The notes: generated from the sequence alone by a model not told the origin. A stretch of 64,000 nucleotides of DNA from G963666895 sp963666895 (GCA_963666895.2 CAXXNS010000010.1:186001-250000), one strand, 5' to 3'. Shown: positions 53,083 to 63,457, counted from the first letter of the stretch. Translations and numbers: made by a program.

Positions 53083-53122
53083 GCGAGAAGCCCGCGGCCA
53101 TATGCGGCTGCGGGCCTCTCGC
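53083..53122 (-). other. Strong hairpin between rny and ymdB
   Basis: GCGAGAGGCCCGC pairs with GCGGGCTTCTCGC on the minus strand over a 14-base loop, with one central mismatch. There is no T run, so it is more likely an RNA-processing or stability element than a terminator. It ends 18 bases before the ymdB start. Confidence 0.5.
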
Positions 53123-53153
53123 CAAGTAAAAGTTTTGGAGGGGGAGTCGCCTC

Positions 53154-54710
53154 CTACTTGGCGTAGCCTACGGCGCGTTTCTCGCGGATGACCGTGACCC
53201 GGATCTGGCCGGGGTAGGTCATGTTGGTTTCGATCTTGCCCGCGATGTCCTTGCACAGCATGTAGGTGCCGTCGTCGGCCACGCGGTCCGCGTCCACCAT
53301 GACCCGAATCTCGCGGCCGGCCTGGATGGCATACGCCTTGGACACGCCGTCGAAGCCGGTGGCCAGGCCTTCCAGCTCCTCAAGACGCTTGACGTAGTTC
53401 TCCAGCAGCTCCTTGCGCGCGCCGGGCCTGGCTCCGGACAGGGAGTCCGCGGCCTGGACCAGGTTGGCCAGGATGGTGGCCGGGGGCACGTCCTCGTGGT
53501 GGGCCGCGATGGCGTGCACGATCTCCTTGGACTCGCCGTGCTTCTTGGCCAGGTCCGAACCGATGAGGGCGTGGGGGCCTTCGATCTCGTGGTCCACGGC
53601 CTTGCCGATGTCGTGGAGCAGCCCGGCCCGCTTGGCCTGCTTCTCGTCCAGGCCCAGCTCGGCGGCCATGATCCCGCAGAGGAAGGCCACTTCCAGGGAG
53701 TGCTGGAGCACGTTCTGGGAGAAGCTGGTGCGGTACTGGAGCTGGCCCAGGAGCTTGACGAGCTCCGGGTGGATGCCGTGCACGCCCACGTCGAAGGTGG
53801 CCTGCTCGCCGATCTCCCTCAGCTTGGTCTCCATCTCCTGCTCCACCTTCTTGACGATATCCTCGATGCGGGCCGGATGGATGCGGCCGTCGTGGATGAG
53901 GCGTTCCAGGGCCTGCTTGGCCACCTCCCGCCGGAGCGGGGAGTAGGCGGACAGGACCACGGTCTCGGGGGTGTCGTCGATGATCAGGTCCACGCCGGTG
54001 GCCGCTTCCAGGGCGCGGATGTTGCGGCCCTCGCGGCCGATGATGCGGCCCTTCATGTCCTCGCTGGGCAGCTGGACCGCGGTCACGGTCTGCTCGGCCG
54101 CGTAGTCTCCGGCGTAGCGCTGCAGGGCCAGGGACAGTATCTCCTTGGCCTTCTTGTCAGCGGTTTCCCGGGCCTCCATCTCGATGGACCGGATCATCTT
54201 TCCGGCCTCGTGGCGGGTGCGGGACTCGATTTCCGTAAACAGGTGCTCCCGGGCCTCCTCGGCGGTCAGGCCGGAGATTTCCTGGAGCTTGTACTTGACC
54301 TCGTCCTCGGAGTGGACAATGGCCTCTTCGCGCTCCTCAAGACCCTTCTCCTGCTTGATGAGCCGCTTCTCCAGCTCCAGGACGTCGGACTCCTTCCCGG
54401 CCACCTTCTCCAGCTTGCCTTCGAGCCGCTCCTCCTTTTCCTGGAGGCGGGCTTCCTGGCGCTTGATGGACGCCTCGCGGTCCTTGAATTCGCGCTCCTG
54501 CTCCTTTTTCTGGGCGTAGATTTCGTCCTGCGCCTGGAGCCGGACCTCCTTTTTCAGGGCTTCCGCTTCCTTGCGCGCCTCCTCCACGATGCGGCGGGAA
54601 AGCTCTTTGGCGTCATCGACGCGTTTGTTGACAACGTAGCGGTGGAGGACGAGGCCGAGAACGGTTCCGGCTGTGATGCCGCCGGCGGCGAAAAGCACGT
54701 ACTCGAACAT
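53154..54710 (-). CDS. rny: Ribonuclease Y
   Basis: 518-residue membrane-anchored endoribonuclease that starts mRNA decay. In order: one N-terminal membrane helix (YVLFAAGGITAGTVLGLVL), a long Glu/Lys-rich coiled coil (~40-200), a KH RNA-binding domain (MKGRIIGREGRNIRALE), an HD catalytic domain (LLHDIGKAVDHE, then AHHEDVPPAT) and the C-terminal family domain. Full length. The leader region upstream holds the 6S RNA gene on the same strand. Confidence 0.96.
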   Translation of the reverse strand: MFEYVLFAAGGITAGTVLGLVLHRYVVNKRVDDAKELSRRIVEEARKEAEALKKEVRLQAQDEIYAQKKEQEREFKDREASIKRQEARLQEKEERLEGKLEKVAGKESDVLELEKRLIKQEKGLEEREEAIVHSEDEVKYKLQEISGLTAEEAREHLFTEIESRTRHEAGKMIRSIEMEARETADKKAKEILSLALQRYAGDYAAEQTVTAVQLPSEDMKGRIIGREGRNIRALEAATGVDLIIDDTPETVVLSAYSPLRREVAKQALERLIHDGRIHPARIEDIVKKVEQEMETKLREIGEQATFDVGVHGIHPELVKLLGQLQYRTSFSQNVLQHSLEVAFLCGIMAAELGLDEKQAKRAGLLHDIGKAVDHEIEGPHALIGSDLAKKHGESKEIVHAIAAHHEDVPPATILANLVQAADSLSGARPGARKELLENYVKRLEELEGLATGFDGVSKAYAIQAGREIRVMVDADRVADDGTYMLCKDIAGKIETNMTYPGQIRVTVIREKRAVGYAK

Positions 54711-54895
54711 GTCAAAGCTCCTTGTTATTTCAACAGGCCTCTAGGGGGGGCCTGGTATCCCCTGTGTGTCGCATGACACGGGCGAAGAGCGTGGGACTGA
54801 AAGGAAGGAGCCTTGGAGGGACGCGGCTTGAGCCGCTTACAGCAGGAGCGCCCGACCGCTTTAAAGCGGGGGGAACTCGCCAGGGAAAAATCCCC

Positions 54896-55060
54896 AGGGG
54901 GCCGTGTTGCCGTCAGTTTTGAACCTGGCTTGACCAGGTGGGCTTCCTTGGTGCGCCGTCAGGCTTCCCGAACGGGCCGGGCGTGCGCACGGGCGAACTC
55001 ATGCAGGAATCCCTTTTTGAATGCATTGGCTCAAAAACCTCACTGGCAATCACTAACTCC
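54896..55060 (-). ncRNA. ssrS: 6S RNA
   Basis: On the minus strand CCCGGCCCGTTCGGGAAGCC matches the conserved terminal-hairpin side of E. coli 6S (CUCGGUCCGUCCGAGAAGCC). CACCTGGTCAAGCCAGGTTC matches its 3' internal hairpin region. The ends GTGATTGCCAG and CTGACGGCAACAC pair as the closing stem. 6S binds the sigma-70 holoenzyme as a promoter mimic. It sits between zapA and rny; in gammaproteobacteria ssrS is also next to zapA. Ends are approximate (±10). The remaining 185 bases to rny hold further hairpins (for example CCGCTTTAAAGCGG) but no gene I can name. Confidence 0.85.
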
Positions 55061-55087
55061 CCAGGGTATGGCCAGGTTGTCCCGGCC

Positions 55088-55342
55088 TTAAATGCGTCTC
55101 TCCAAGAGCTGATTGATCCTCGCTTCCAGCGTCTCGAGCTTGTCCTCCGACATAATCAGGTCGTCGGCCAGGCTCAAGGCCAGGCAGGTCAGGAGCTTTT
55201 CCTTGCTGATGTTGCCCCCTTCCTTGCTCAGGTCCTTGTAACGCTCTTCCAACAGCTCCTTGGCGGCCTGGATGCGGACTTCGTCCGCGTCGGTCCGGAA
55301 GGCTATGTTCAGCCCCAGAAGGTCCAAACTGTACCGGGGCAT
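55088..55342 (-). CDS. zapA: Cell division protein ZapA
   Basis: 84 residues: an N-terminal strand-rich head (YSLDLLGLNIAFRTDADEVR) and a C-terminal coiled coil (SEDKLETLEARINQLLERR). ZapA cross-links FtsZ filaments at the Z-ring. It starts 11 bases after the zapB-like stop, and 6S RNA follows within 30 bases of its stop. Confidence 0.9.
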   Translation of the reverse strand: MPRYSLDLLGLNIAFRTDADEVRIQAAKELLEERYKDLSKEGGNISKEKLLTCLALSLADDLIMSEDKLETLEARINQLLERRI

Positions 55343-55353
55343 GGTCGCCTCCC

Positions 55354-55530
55354 CTAATCGATCTCGCTCCTGATTTTGGCCAGAAGCGCCTCGATCCTGG
55401 TCCGAATCTCGTCCCGGCCGCTGCCCACCTGCCCCAGCTCGCGGTTCAGGCGGGCGTTTTCCTCTTCCAACTCCTTTATTTTTTCAATCAGTTGGTCGAA
55501 TTTTACCTCAAGTTGGGCTATGAGTTCCAT
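55354..55530 (-). CDS. ZapB-like coiled-coil protein
   Basis: 58 residues, almost wholly a coiled coil: MELIAQLEVKFDQLIEKIKE followed by ELEEENARLNREL. Size and charge match ZapB, the FtsZ-ring partner of ZapA that reaches toward the chromosome. The gene lies directly upstream of zapA on the same strand, which supports this. ATG at 55530; stop at 55354. Too short for most automatic gene lists. Confidence 0.75.
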   Translation of the reverse strand: MELIAQLEVKFDQLIEKIKELEEENARLNRELGQVGSGRDEIRTRIEALLAKIRSEID

Positions 55531-55561
55531 GCCTGCAATCTAATCGTATCAGGTAGCAAAA

Positions 55562-56941
55562 TCAAGACGTGGTCTTTTTCCTTTTCAGATTGGACTGCCG
55601 GGTGCGGGCCACGCCCAGTTCCCCGGGACCCACGTCCTTGGTGATGACGCTGCCCGCGCCGATGAGCGCGCCCTTGCCCACGGTGATCGGAGCCACCAGC
55701 GCCGTGTTGGAGCCGATGAACACCCCGTCCTCGATAATGGTCTTGTGCTTGTTCTTGCCGTCGTAGTTGCAGGTGATGGTGCCCGCGCCGATGTTCACGT
55801 CGCGGCCGATCTCCGAGTCGCCCACGTAGGTCAGATGGTTGACCTTGGAGCCCTGGCCCACTCGCGACTTCTTGATCTCGCAGAAATTTCCCACCTTGGC
55901 CTCCCGCTCCAGCACCGCGCCCGGCCGGAGCCGAGCAAAGGGGCCAACCACGCAGTCCGGCCCCACCTGAGCCTGGTCCAGGTGCGAAAACTCGCGCACC
56001 AGGGCGTTCTCGGCCACGGCCGAGTCGTACAGCACGGTGTGGGAGCGGACCTGCGCCCCGGCGGCCACGGAGGTGGTTCCGTAGAGCTCGCAGGGTCCGA
56101 ACAACTCGGCGCCCGGCGCCAACTCCACCCGGGGGCCGATGACCACGGACTCGGGGTTGTGCAGCACCGCGCCCGCGTCCAGCCACTGGTTGGTGATCAG
56201 CTTCCTGAGGATGAACTCGGAATGGGCCAACTCCTTGGGAGTGTTCACGCCCATGAGGTACGGGTCGGCCCCGCAGTTGTAGCCGATGACCATGCGCTGG
56301 TACTTCACGGCCTCGGCCACCAGGTCGGTGAGATAGTATTCCCCGGAGGCGTTGTCGTTCTTCAGGTCGTTCAGGAGTACGCCCATAGTCTCGGTCTTGA
56401 GGTAGTAGACCCCGGCGTTGACCTCGCCGCTGGGCTGGCCGTGTTGCTCCGGGTCAAAATCCTTGGCCTCGATCACGGCCTGGACGTAGCCGGACTCGTT
56501 GCGGATCACCCGGCCGTAGGCTCCGGGATCACGCGGGGAAACGGTCATGATGCCGATGTCCGCGCCCAGTTCCTGCAAGGCCTCCAGAAACCCCTCCAGG
56601 GGTGCGTGGCCCATGAGCGGCACGTCGCCGTTGACGATGCACACCGCCTCGGCACCGGAGTCCACCACGGCCTGCCAGGCCACCTGGACCGCGTGGCCCG
56701 TGCCCAGTTGCTCGGCCTGGAGCACGAACTTGTCGGCCTTGTCCGGGAAGGCTTGGCGAACCTCGTCCGCGCCGAACCCGACCACGGTGTGGATATCCTC
56801 ACCGAAAAAGGGCTCAAGGGCCTGGTACACGTAGTGGAGCATGGGCTCGCCCAGAAGGGTGCGCAACACCTTGGGGCTTGTGGAATACAGGCGGGTTCCC
56901 TTTCCCGCGGCCAGGACCAGGGCGGCGCGTCTCTCGGACAT
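55562..56941 (-). CDS. glmU: Bifunctional UDP-GlcNAc pyrophosphorylase/glucosamine-1-phosphate acetyltransferase
   Basis: 459-residue GlmU making UDP-GlcNAc for peptidoglycan and LPS. The N-terminal pyrophosphorylase has LAAGKGTRLYSTSPKVL and GTGHAV...VNGDVPLM. The C-terminal left-handed beta-helix acetyltransferase has repeated hexapeptides and GAGTITCNYDGKNKHKT. Between the ATP synthase operon and zapBA on the same strand, with its own space upstream after the atp terminator. Confidence 0.96.
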   Translation of the reverse strand: MSERRAALVLAAGKGTRLYSTSPKVLRTLLGEPMLHYVYQALEPFFGEDIHTVVGFGADEVRQAFPDKADKFVLQAEQLGTGHAVQVAWQAVVDSGAEAVCIVNGDVPLMGHAPLEGFLEALQELGADIGIMTVSPRDPGAYGRVIRNESGYVQAVIEAKDFDPEQHGQPSGEVNAGVYYLKTETMGVLLNDLKNDNASGEYYLTDLVAEAVKYQRMVIGYNCGADPYLMGVNTPKELAHSEFILRKLITNQWLDAGAVLHNPESVVIGPRVELAPGAELFGPCELYGTTSVAAGAQVRSHTVLYDSAVAENALVREFSHLDQAQVGPDCVVGPFARLRPGAVLEREAKVGNFCEIKKSRVGQGSKVNHLTYVGDSEIGRDVNIGAGTITCNYDGKNKHKTIIEDGVFIGSNTALVAPITVGKGALIGAGSVITKDVGPGELGVARTRQSNLKRKKTTS

Positions 56942-56955
56942 GGTTCAACCCCTTG

Positions 56956-56998
56956 AGAAAAAGGAACCGAGCAGACCGGACAAGCCGGCCTGCTCGGG
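56956..56998 (-). terminator. Terminator of the ATP synthase operon
   Basis: CCGAGCAGGCCGG and TCCGGTCTGCTCGG form a long stem on the minus strand, followed by a T run. Confidence 0.88.
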
Positions 56999-57029
56999 TT
57001 GTCATTCTTCAGCAGTCGAGCGCGTAAGC

Positions 57030-57452
57030 CTAGCAGGTTCCGGCGTGCTTGCCGGAGTCGACGCAGTTCATGCGGGCGATGGCTCTGCGAATCTGAGCCT
57101 GGGCCCGGGCGAACTGAACCTGTTCCTGCTGCTTGGCGAGCCTCGCCTCGGCCCGCTCACGGGCCTTGCGCGCACGCTCGATGTCGATTTCCTCAGCCTT
57201 TTCCGCCACCTCGGCCAGCACGGTCACCTTCTCTCCATTGACCTCGGCGAATCCGCCGGCAATGAAGACGTAGAAGGTCTTGCCGCTGTCCTTGTAGTAC
57301 AGGCTGCCCACTCCCAGGGAGGAGAGGAAGGGGATGTGGTTCGGCAGAATGCCGAATTCGCCGAGGGCGCCGGGGGCGCCGACGTAATCCACTTCCTGCG
57401 ACAGCACTTTGCGGTCGGGCGTGACGATTTCCAAAAGCAGCTTTTTGGCCAT
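57030..57452 (-). CDS. atpC: ATP synthase epsilon subunit
   Basis: 140 residues: an N-terminal beta-sandwich (LLLEIVTPDRKVLSQEVDYV; GAPGALGEFGILPNHIPFLS) and C-terminal helical hairpin (RKARERAEARLAKQQEQVQF). A stalk subunit regulating rotation. Ten bases after atpD; last gene of the operon. The tail ends with two Cys (C134 and C140), unusual for the family. Confidence 0.95.
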   Translation of the reverse strand: MAKKLLLEIVTPDRKVLSQEVDYVGAPGALGEFGILPNHIPFLSSLGVGSLYYKDSGKTFYVFIAGGFAEVNGEKVTVLAEVAEKAEEIDIERARKARERAEARLAKQQEQVQFARAQAQIRRAIARMNCVDSGKHAGTC

Positions 57453-57461
57453 GTCGTCCTC

Positions 57462-58862
57462 TTACGCGTTTTTGGCGTTCTCCACCGCTTCGTCAATGCC
57501 GCCGCACATGTAGAAGGCCTGCTCGGGCAGGTCGTCGTACTGGCCGTCCAGGATGGCGCGGAAGGCTTTGATGGTGTCCTCAAGCTTGACGTACTTGCCG
57601 GGACGGCCGGTGAAGGCCTCGGCCACGTGGAAGGGCTGGGACAGGAAGCGCTGCATCTTACGGGCGCGGGAAACGGTCAGCTTGTCCTCGTCGGACAGCT
57701 CGTCCATGCCCAGGATGGCGATGATGTCCTGGAGCTCCTTGTACTTCTGCAGAACCTGCTGCACCTCGCGGGCGGTGAAGTAGTGCTCTTCGCCCAGGAC
57801 CAGCGGGTCCAGGATGCGGGAAGTGGAGTCCAGCGGGTCCACCGCGGGGTAGATGCCGAGCTCGGCGATCTGACGGGAGAGGACCAGGGTGCCGTCCAAG
57901 TGCGAGAACGTGGTGGCCGGCGCGGGGTCGGTCAAGTCGTCCGCGGGCACGTACACGGCCTGGACCGAGGTGATGGAGCCCTTGGTGGTGGAGGTGATCC
58001 GTTCCTGCAGGGCGCCGAGGTCGGTGCCCAGGGTGGGCTGGTAACCCACCGCGGAAGGCATGCGGCCGAGGAGTGCGGACACCTCGGAACCGGCCTGGGT
58101 GAAACGGAAGATGTTGTCGATGAAGAGCAGCACGTCCTGGCCTTCCTCGTCGCGGAAGTACTCGGCGCAGGTCAGGGCGGTCAGGGCCACGCGGGCGCGG
58201 GCTCCCGGAGGCTCGTTCATCTGGCCGTAGATCAGGCCGGCTTTCTCGAGAACGCCGGCGTCCTTCATTTCGTAGTAGAGGTCGTTGCCCTCACGGGTGC
58301 GCTCGCCGACACCGGCGAACACGGAGATGCCGCCGTGCTGCTTGGCGATGTTGTTGATCATCTCCATGAGGATAACGGTCTTGCCCACGCCGGCGCCGCC
58401 GAACAGGCCCATCTTGCCGCCCTTGGGGAACGGGATGAGCAGGTCGACTACCTTGATGCCGGTCTCGAGCAGCTCGACCTTGGTGGACTGCTCGGTGAAC
58501 TCGGGGGCGGGACGGTGGATGGGCATCTTCTTGTCGGAATCGATGGGGCCCAGCTCGTCCACGGGACGGCCGACCACGTTCATGATCCGGCCCAGGGCGC
58601 CCTTGCCCACCGGAACCATGATGGCCTCGCCGGTATCCACGACGTCCATGCCGCGGACCAGGCCCTCGGTGGCGTCCATGGCGATGGTGCGGACCACGTT
58701 GTTACCCAGGTGCTGGGCCACTTCGCAGACCAGCTCGGGCGCGTCGGTGTTGTTCGGGTTTTTGATGTCCAGTGCGTTAAAAATGTTGGGCAGGTTGCCT
58801 TCGGGAAATTCCACGTCGACAACCGCGCCGATAACCTGCACGATTTTCCCAACGTTACTCAT
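57462..58862 (-). CDS. atpD: ATP synthase beta subunit
   Basis: 466-residue catalytic subunit. Walker A GGAGVGKTV, the VGERTREGNDLYYEM catalytic loop, Walker B VLLFIDNIFRF, the ALLGRMPSAVGYQPTL segment and the DELSDEDKLTV C-terminal DELSEED region are all present. Third from the end of the operon, with intact frame. Confidence 0.98.
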   Translation of the reverse strand: MSNVGKIVQVIGAVVDVEFPEGNLPNIFNALDIKNPNNTDAPELVCEVAQHLGNNVVRTIAMDATEGLVRGMDVVDTGEAIMVPVGKGALGRIMNVVGRPVDELGPIDSDKKMPIHRPAPEFTEQSTKVELLETGIKVVDLLIPFPKGGKMGLFGGAGVGKTVILMEMINNIAKQHGGISVFAGVGERTREGNDLYYEMKDAGVLEKAGLIYGQMNEPPGARARVALTALTCAEYFRDEEGQDVLLFIDNIFRFTQAGSEVSALLGRMPSAVGYQPTLGTDLGALQERITSTTKGSITSVQAVYVPADDLTDPAPATTFSHLDGTLVLSRQIAELGIYPAVDPLDSTSRILDPLVLGEEHYFTAREVQQVLQKYKELQDIIAILGMDELSDEDKLTVSRARKMQRFLSQPFHVAEAFTGRPGKYVKLEDTIKAFRAILDGQYDDLPEQAFYMCGGIDEAVENAKNA

Positions 58863-58877
58863 GACTAATTACCCCTT

Positions 58878-59756
58878 TTATCCTTTGAGCGCCTCTGCGC
58901 CGCCTACGATGTCCATCAGTTCCGTGGTGATCTGCGTCTGACGAGTCTTGTTGAACAGAAGCGTCAGGGCCTCGGTCATGTCGTCGCAAGCCCGGGTGGC
59001 GTTGTCCATGGCCGCCATGCGGGCCGCATGCTCGCTGGCGGAGGTGTCCAACAGGCCACGGTAGACCTGGACCTTGACGAACCGAGGAAGCAGTTCGGCC
59101 AACAATCCCTCCACAGAGGGCTCATAGATGTAGTCCTTCTTGACGCCGGCCTCTTCCCCTTCCGCGGCCTCGGCGGGCTGGAGCGGAAGGATGGGCAGGA
59201 CGACGGGCACCTGTTTGGCCATGGACACGAACTCGCCGTAGACCAGGACGACCTCGTCCAGTTCACAGGCCAGGTAGGCGTCGATGACCATGTTCCCGAC
59301 CTCGGCCCCGAGGGTGAAGTCGAAGGAACTCATGGCGTCACGGTATCCCTTGAGGATCTCGTAATCGTTTTTCTTGGCCGCGTCGTTGCCTTTCTTGCCG
59401 ACGCAGTAGAACTTGACCTCCTTGCCCTCGGCTTTCTTCTGCTGGGCAACCTTCAACCCGGCCTTGATCAGGTTGGTGTTGAAGCTGCCGCAGAGGCCGC
59501 GGTCGGAGGTGACCAATACGATGCCCGAGGTCTTGATCTCGTCCCTGACCTCCAGGAGAGGATGCAGGGAGGGATCGGCGCCCCCGGCCAGATCGTTCAG
59601 CATCTCGTAGAACTTGCTGGCGTACGGGCGGAATCTCTCGATCCGCTCCTGCGCCCGCCGCAGCTTCGCCGAGGCCACCATGTTCATGGCCTTGGTGATC
59701 TGCTTCGTCTTCTTGACGCTGGCGATCTTGTTTTGAACGTCTTTAAGCGATGCCAT
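58878..59756 (-). CDS. atpG: ATP synthase gamma subunit
   Basis: 292-residue central stalk protein: N-terminal helix SLKDVQNKIASVKKTKQITK, AMNMVASAKLRRAQ, TSDRGLCGSFN, and the C-terminal helix RMAAMDNATRACDDMTEALT, LLFNKTRQTQITTELMDIVG. Normal length and order. Confidence 0.97.
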   Translation of the reverse strand: MASLKDVQNKIASVKKTKQITKAMNMVASAKLRRAQERIERFRPYASKFYEMLNDLAGGADPSLHPLLEVRDEIKTSGIVLVTSDRGLCGSFNTNLIKAGLKVAQQKKAEGKEVKFYCVGKKGNDAAKKNDYEILKGYRDAMSSFDFTLGAEVGNMVIDAYLACELDEVVLVYGEFVSMAKQVPVVLPILPLQPAEAAEGEEAGVKKDYIYEPSVEGLLAELLPRFVKVQVYRGLLDTSASEHAARMAAMDNATRACDDMTEALTLLFNKTRQTQITTELMDIVGGAEALKG

Positions 59757-59771
59757 CGGTCAACTCCCCGG

Positions 59772-61280
<1,509 letters not shown>

Positions 61281-61284
61281 GGCC

Positions 61285-61830
61285 CTACTCACCCCTTTTG
61301 ATCTTGTCTTTCAACATATTCAGCTGCGCCCGCAGGCTTGCGTCCAGAACACGATCCCCGACCTTGAGCACCACGCCGCCCAGAATCTCCGGGTCGGTGG
61401 CGAACTCGAGCTCGAGCTTCCGGCCGGTCTGCTTTTCCAGCCGGTCCTTGATATTCTTCTGACGTCCGGCGTCCATGTCCTTGGCGGTGATCAAGGAACC
61501 GGCCACGACGCCCTGGGCGTCGTCGAGCATCTTCTTGAAGTCGGAAGACACGGCCCCCACCTCGGGGAGGCGGCCCTTGTCGGCCAGGAGGTCAAAGAAG
61601 TTGCCGAGGGTGGAATCCACCCCGACCTTGGCGACGATCTTGTCCAGGACCGCCTTCTTCTCCTCCGGGCTGAACGCCGGGTTCTTGAAAAACCGCACGA
61701 CCTCCGGCGACTGGCTCAGCACGCCAGCCAACTCGCCCAACTGGGCGCCGAAGACCTCCGTCTTGCCTTGCTTGTCCGCTACCGCGAACAGAGCCTTGGC
61801 ATAGCGTCTGGAGATGATGTTCCCGATCAA
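61285..61830 (-). CDS. atpH: ATP synthase delta subunit
   Basis: 181 residues: RRYAKALFAVADKQGKTE, then the helical domain and the C-terminal GGVVLKVGDRVLDASLRAQL motif. Connects the peripheral stalk to the alpha3beta3 head. Overlaps atpF by 4 bases. Confidence 0.95.
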   Translation of the reverse strand: MIGNIISRRYAKALFAVADKQGKTEVFGAQLGELAGVLSQSPEVVRFFKNPAFSPEEKKAVLDKIVAKVGVDSTLGNFFDLLADKGRLPEVGAVSSDFKKMLDDAQGVVAGSLITAKDMDAGRQKNIKDRLEKQTGRKLELEFATDPEILGGVVLKVGDRVLDASLRAQLNMLKDKIKRGE

Positions 61831-62495
61831 TTGAGCACCACCTTTGTTAAGTATTCGTCCACGAGCTTCTCATGGTCTTTTTCGGTGAGCTTGTCCTCGA
61901 TCATCTTGCGGGCGGCTTCCACGACCAAGTCGGCCATCTGGGCCCGCATGGTGTCCAGGGCGGCCTTGGCCTCGTTGGCGGCCGTACGCTGGGCCTGGGC
62001 CTTGAGCGCCTCGGCGTCCGCCTTGGCCTTGTCGATGATGGCCTGCTTCAGGGCCTCGCCCTGCTGCTGAGCCTGCTCGAGGATGGCCTTCTTCTCCTGC
62101 TCCAGATTGGCGATGGAGGACTCCACGCCCTTGAGCTTCTTCTCGGCCTCGGCCTGCCTGGACGAGAGGTCGTCCAGGTCCTCTTTGATCTGCTTGCGCC
62201 GACCGCCGAAGAACGCGACGATCTTCTTGCCGGCGGCCCACCAGATGATGCCGACGAAGATAATGAAGTTGACCACGCGCAGGATGAAGTTCATCCACGG
62301 AACTCCGTGATGCTCCGCGCCGTCCTGGTGCTCGGCTATTTCCTCATGGGCGTACTCGGCGGCTTCATGAGCCACCTTCTCGGTCTCGCTCTCGGCCTGC
62401 GTGGACGCATACACCGAGGCTGCGAAAACCGTGGTCACGGCCAACATGAGAAGCAGCGCGATGACTGTCTCAATCCGTTTCGGTTTCAAGATCAT
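61827..62495 (-). CDS. atpF: ATP synthase b subunit with N-terminal extension
   Basis: 222 residues, longer than the usual ~160. An extra N-terminal hydrophobic segment resembling a signal peptide (IALLLMLAVTTVFAASVYA) and an acidic, His-containing stretch precede the true membrane helix (FILRVVNFIIFVGIIWWAAG) and the stalk coiled coil. A TTG two codons after the ATG at 62495 has better spacing from GGAGG and may be the real start (62489). It pairs with the separate b' gene to form a heterodimeric stalk. Confidence 0.92.
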   Translation of the reverse strand: MILKPKRIETVIALLLMLAVTTVFAASVYASTQAESETEKVAHEAAEYAHEEIAEHQDGAEHHGVPWMNFILRVVNFIIFVGIIWWAAGKKIVAFFGGRRKQIKEDLDDLSSRQAEAEKKLKGVESSIANLEQEKKAILEQAQQQGEALKQAIIDKAKADAEALKAQAQRTAANEAKAALDTMRAQMADLVVEAARKMIEDKLTEKDHEKLVDEYLTKVVLN

Positions 62496-62517
62496 CCCTC
62501 CTCAACACGCTTTTCGC

Positions 62518-62934
62518 TTACCCGAGAATCTTCTCGGCGGCCTTGGTGGCATACGCGTCCACTTCGCCCTTGAGCTTGCCCATGGCCGCGCTCATCTCCT
62601 GCTGGATCTCGGCCCGGGCGCCCTGCAGCGTACCGGAAGCCTCTTCGCCAGCAGCGGCGAGAATCTTGGTCTCCTCGGACACACCCTCGTCCTTGAACTT
62701 GCTGCGCACCTCGACACCCTCCCTGCGGGCGGTGTCCAAGGCGGCCTCGTAGTCCTTGACCTTGACCTCGGCCTGCTCGTTGAACTTCTCGATGCTCCCC
62801 ATCTGCTCGGCCATCAGGTCCTTACGCTTCTTGATGACCTGGCGGACGGGCTTGAACAGGAGCAGGTTCAGCACCAGAATGGTGATGATGAAGTTTACGA
62901 GTTGAATCAAAATTGATTTATCAGGAACTACCAT
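62518..62934 (-). CDS. ATP synthase b' subunit
   Basis: 138 residues: one N-terminal membrane helix (LIQLVNFIITILVLNLLLFK) and a long amphipathic stalk helix (KVKDYEAALDTARREGVEVR). Second peripheral-stalk b-type subunit (AtpF' type), as in photosynthetic and many deltaproteobacterial synthases. First gene of the operon; atpB and atpE (a and c subunits) are not in this cluster within the window. Confidence 0.93.
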   Translation of the reverse strand: MVVPDKSILIQLVNFIITILVLNLLLFKPVRQVIKKRKDLMAEQMGSIEKFNEQAEVKVKDYEAALDTARREGVEVRSKFKDEGVSEETKILAAAGEEASGTLQGARAEIQQEMSAAMGKLKGEVDAYATKAAEKILG

Positions 62935-62983
62935 AAGACGCTCCCTCCCGGTGAGGTTGTGAATATTTTATCAAAGTCTTTGG

Positions 62984-63012
62984 GACTTAACGAATTTCAA
63001 GCCTTGTGTCAA
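62984..63012 (-). promoter_or_regulatory. Predicted promoter of the ATP synthase operon
   Basis: On the minus strand TTGACA (63012-63007), a 17-base spacer and TAAGTC (62989-62984), about 50 bases before the b' start. The -10 is weak. Confidence 0.4.
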
Positions 63013-63079
63013 AGGCTTTTTGGACAAAAGAGGCCCGGCCGAAGCGGCATATAACCACCCCTGCCGGCCTGGATTTTTT

Positions 63080-63457
63080 CTAGCCGGCGAGACCCGGTTT
63101 GTCGCCCGGGGATTCCAGGGGCGCAGCGTCCACCTGGCCCATGGTCAACTTGCCCTCAAGCACGGCCCCCTCTTCCACCACCAGCACGGGGGTGCGGATG
63201 TTGCCGTGCAGCTCGGCGCTCTTGTTCAGGACCACCTTCTTGTTGGCCAGCACCTCGCCGGTGAGCTGGCCGGAAAGCACCAACTGGCCCACGGCGATGG
63301 TCCCCTCCACATGGGCCTCGCGGCCGATGACCAGGGTCCCGTCGGACTCCACCTCGCCCGAAAAGTTGCCGTCGATGCGCACCGAGCCCTGGAAGTGCAG
63401 CCGTCCGTTATAGTTGGTTCCAGCCCCGAGAAAGGCATTGATCTCGTCTTTGCCCAT
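63080..63457 (-). CDS. Bactofilin (polymer-forming cytoskeletal protein)
   Basis: 125-residue bactofilin: a single beta-helical DUF583 domain with repeating glycine-turn strands (GRLHFQGSVRIDGNFSGEVE; GTLVIGREAHVEGTIAVGQL; GEVLANKKVVLNKSAELHGN). Forms filaments without nucleotide, often in cell-shape or stalk assembly. It lies 40 bases after rodA on the same strand and upstream of the atp operon, fitting a morphogenesis role. Confidence 0.92.
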   Translation of the reverse strand: MGKDEINAFLGAGTNYNGRLHFQGSVRIDGNFSGEVESDGTLVIGREAHVEGTIAVGQLVLSGQLTGEVLANKKVVLNKSAELHGNIRTPVLVVEEGAVLEGKLTMGQVDAAPLESPGDKPGLAG

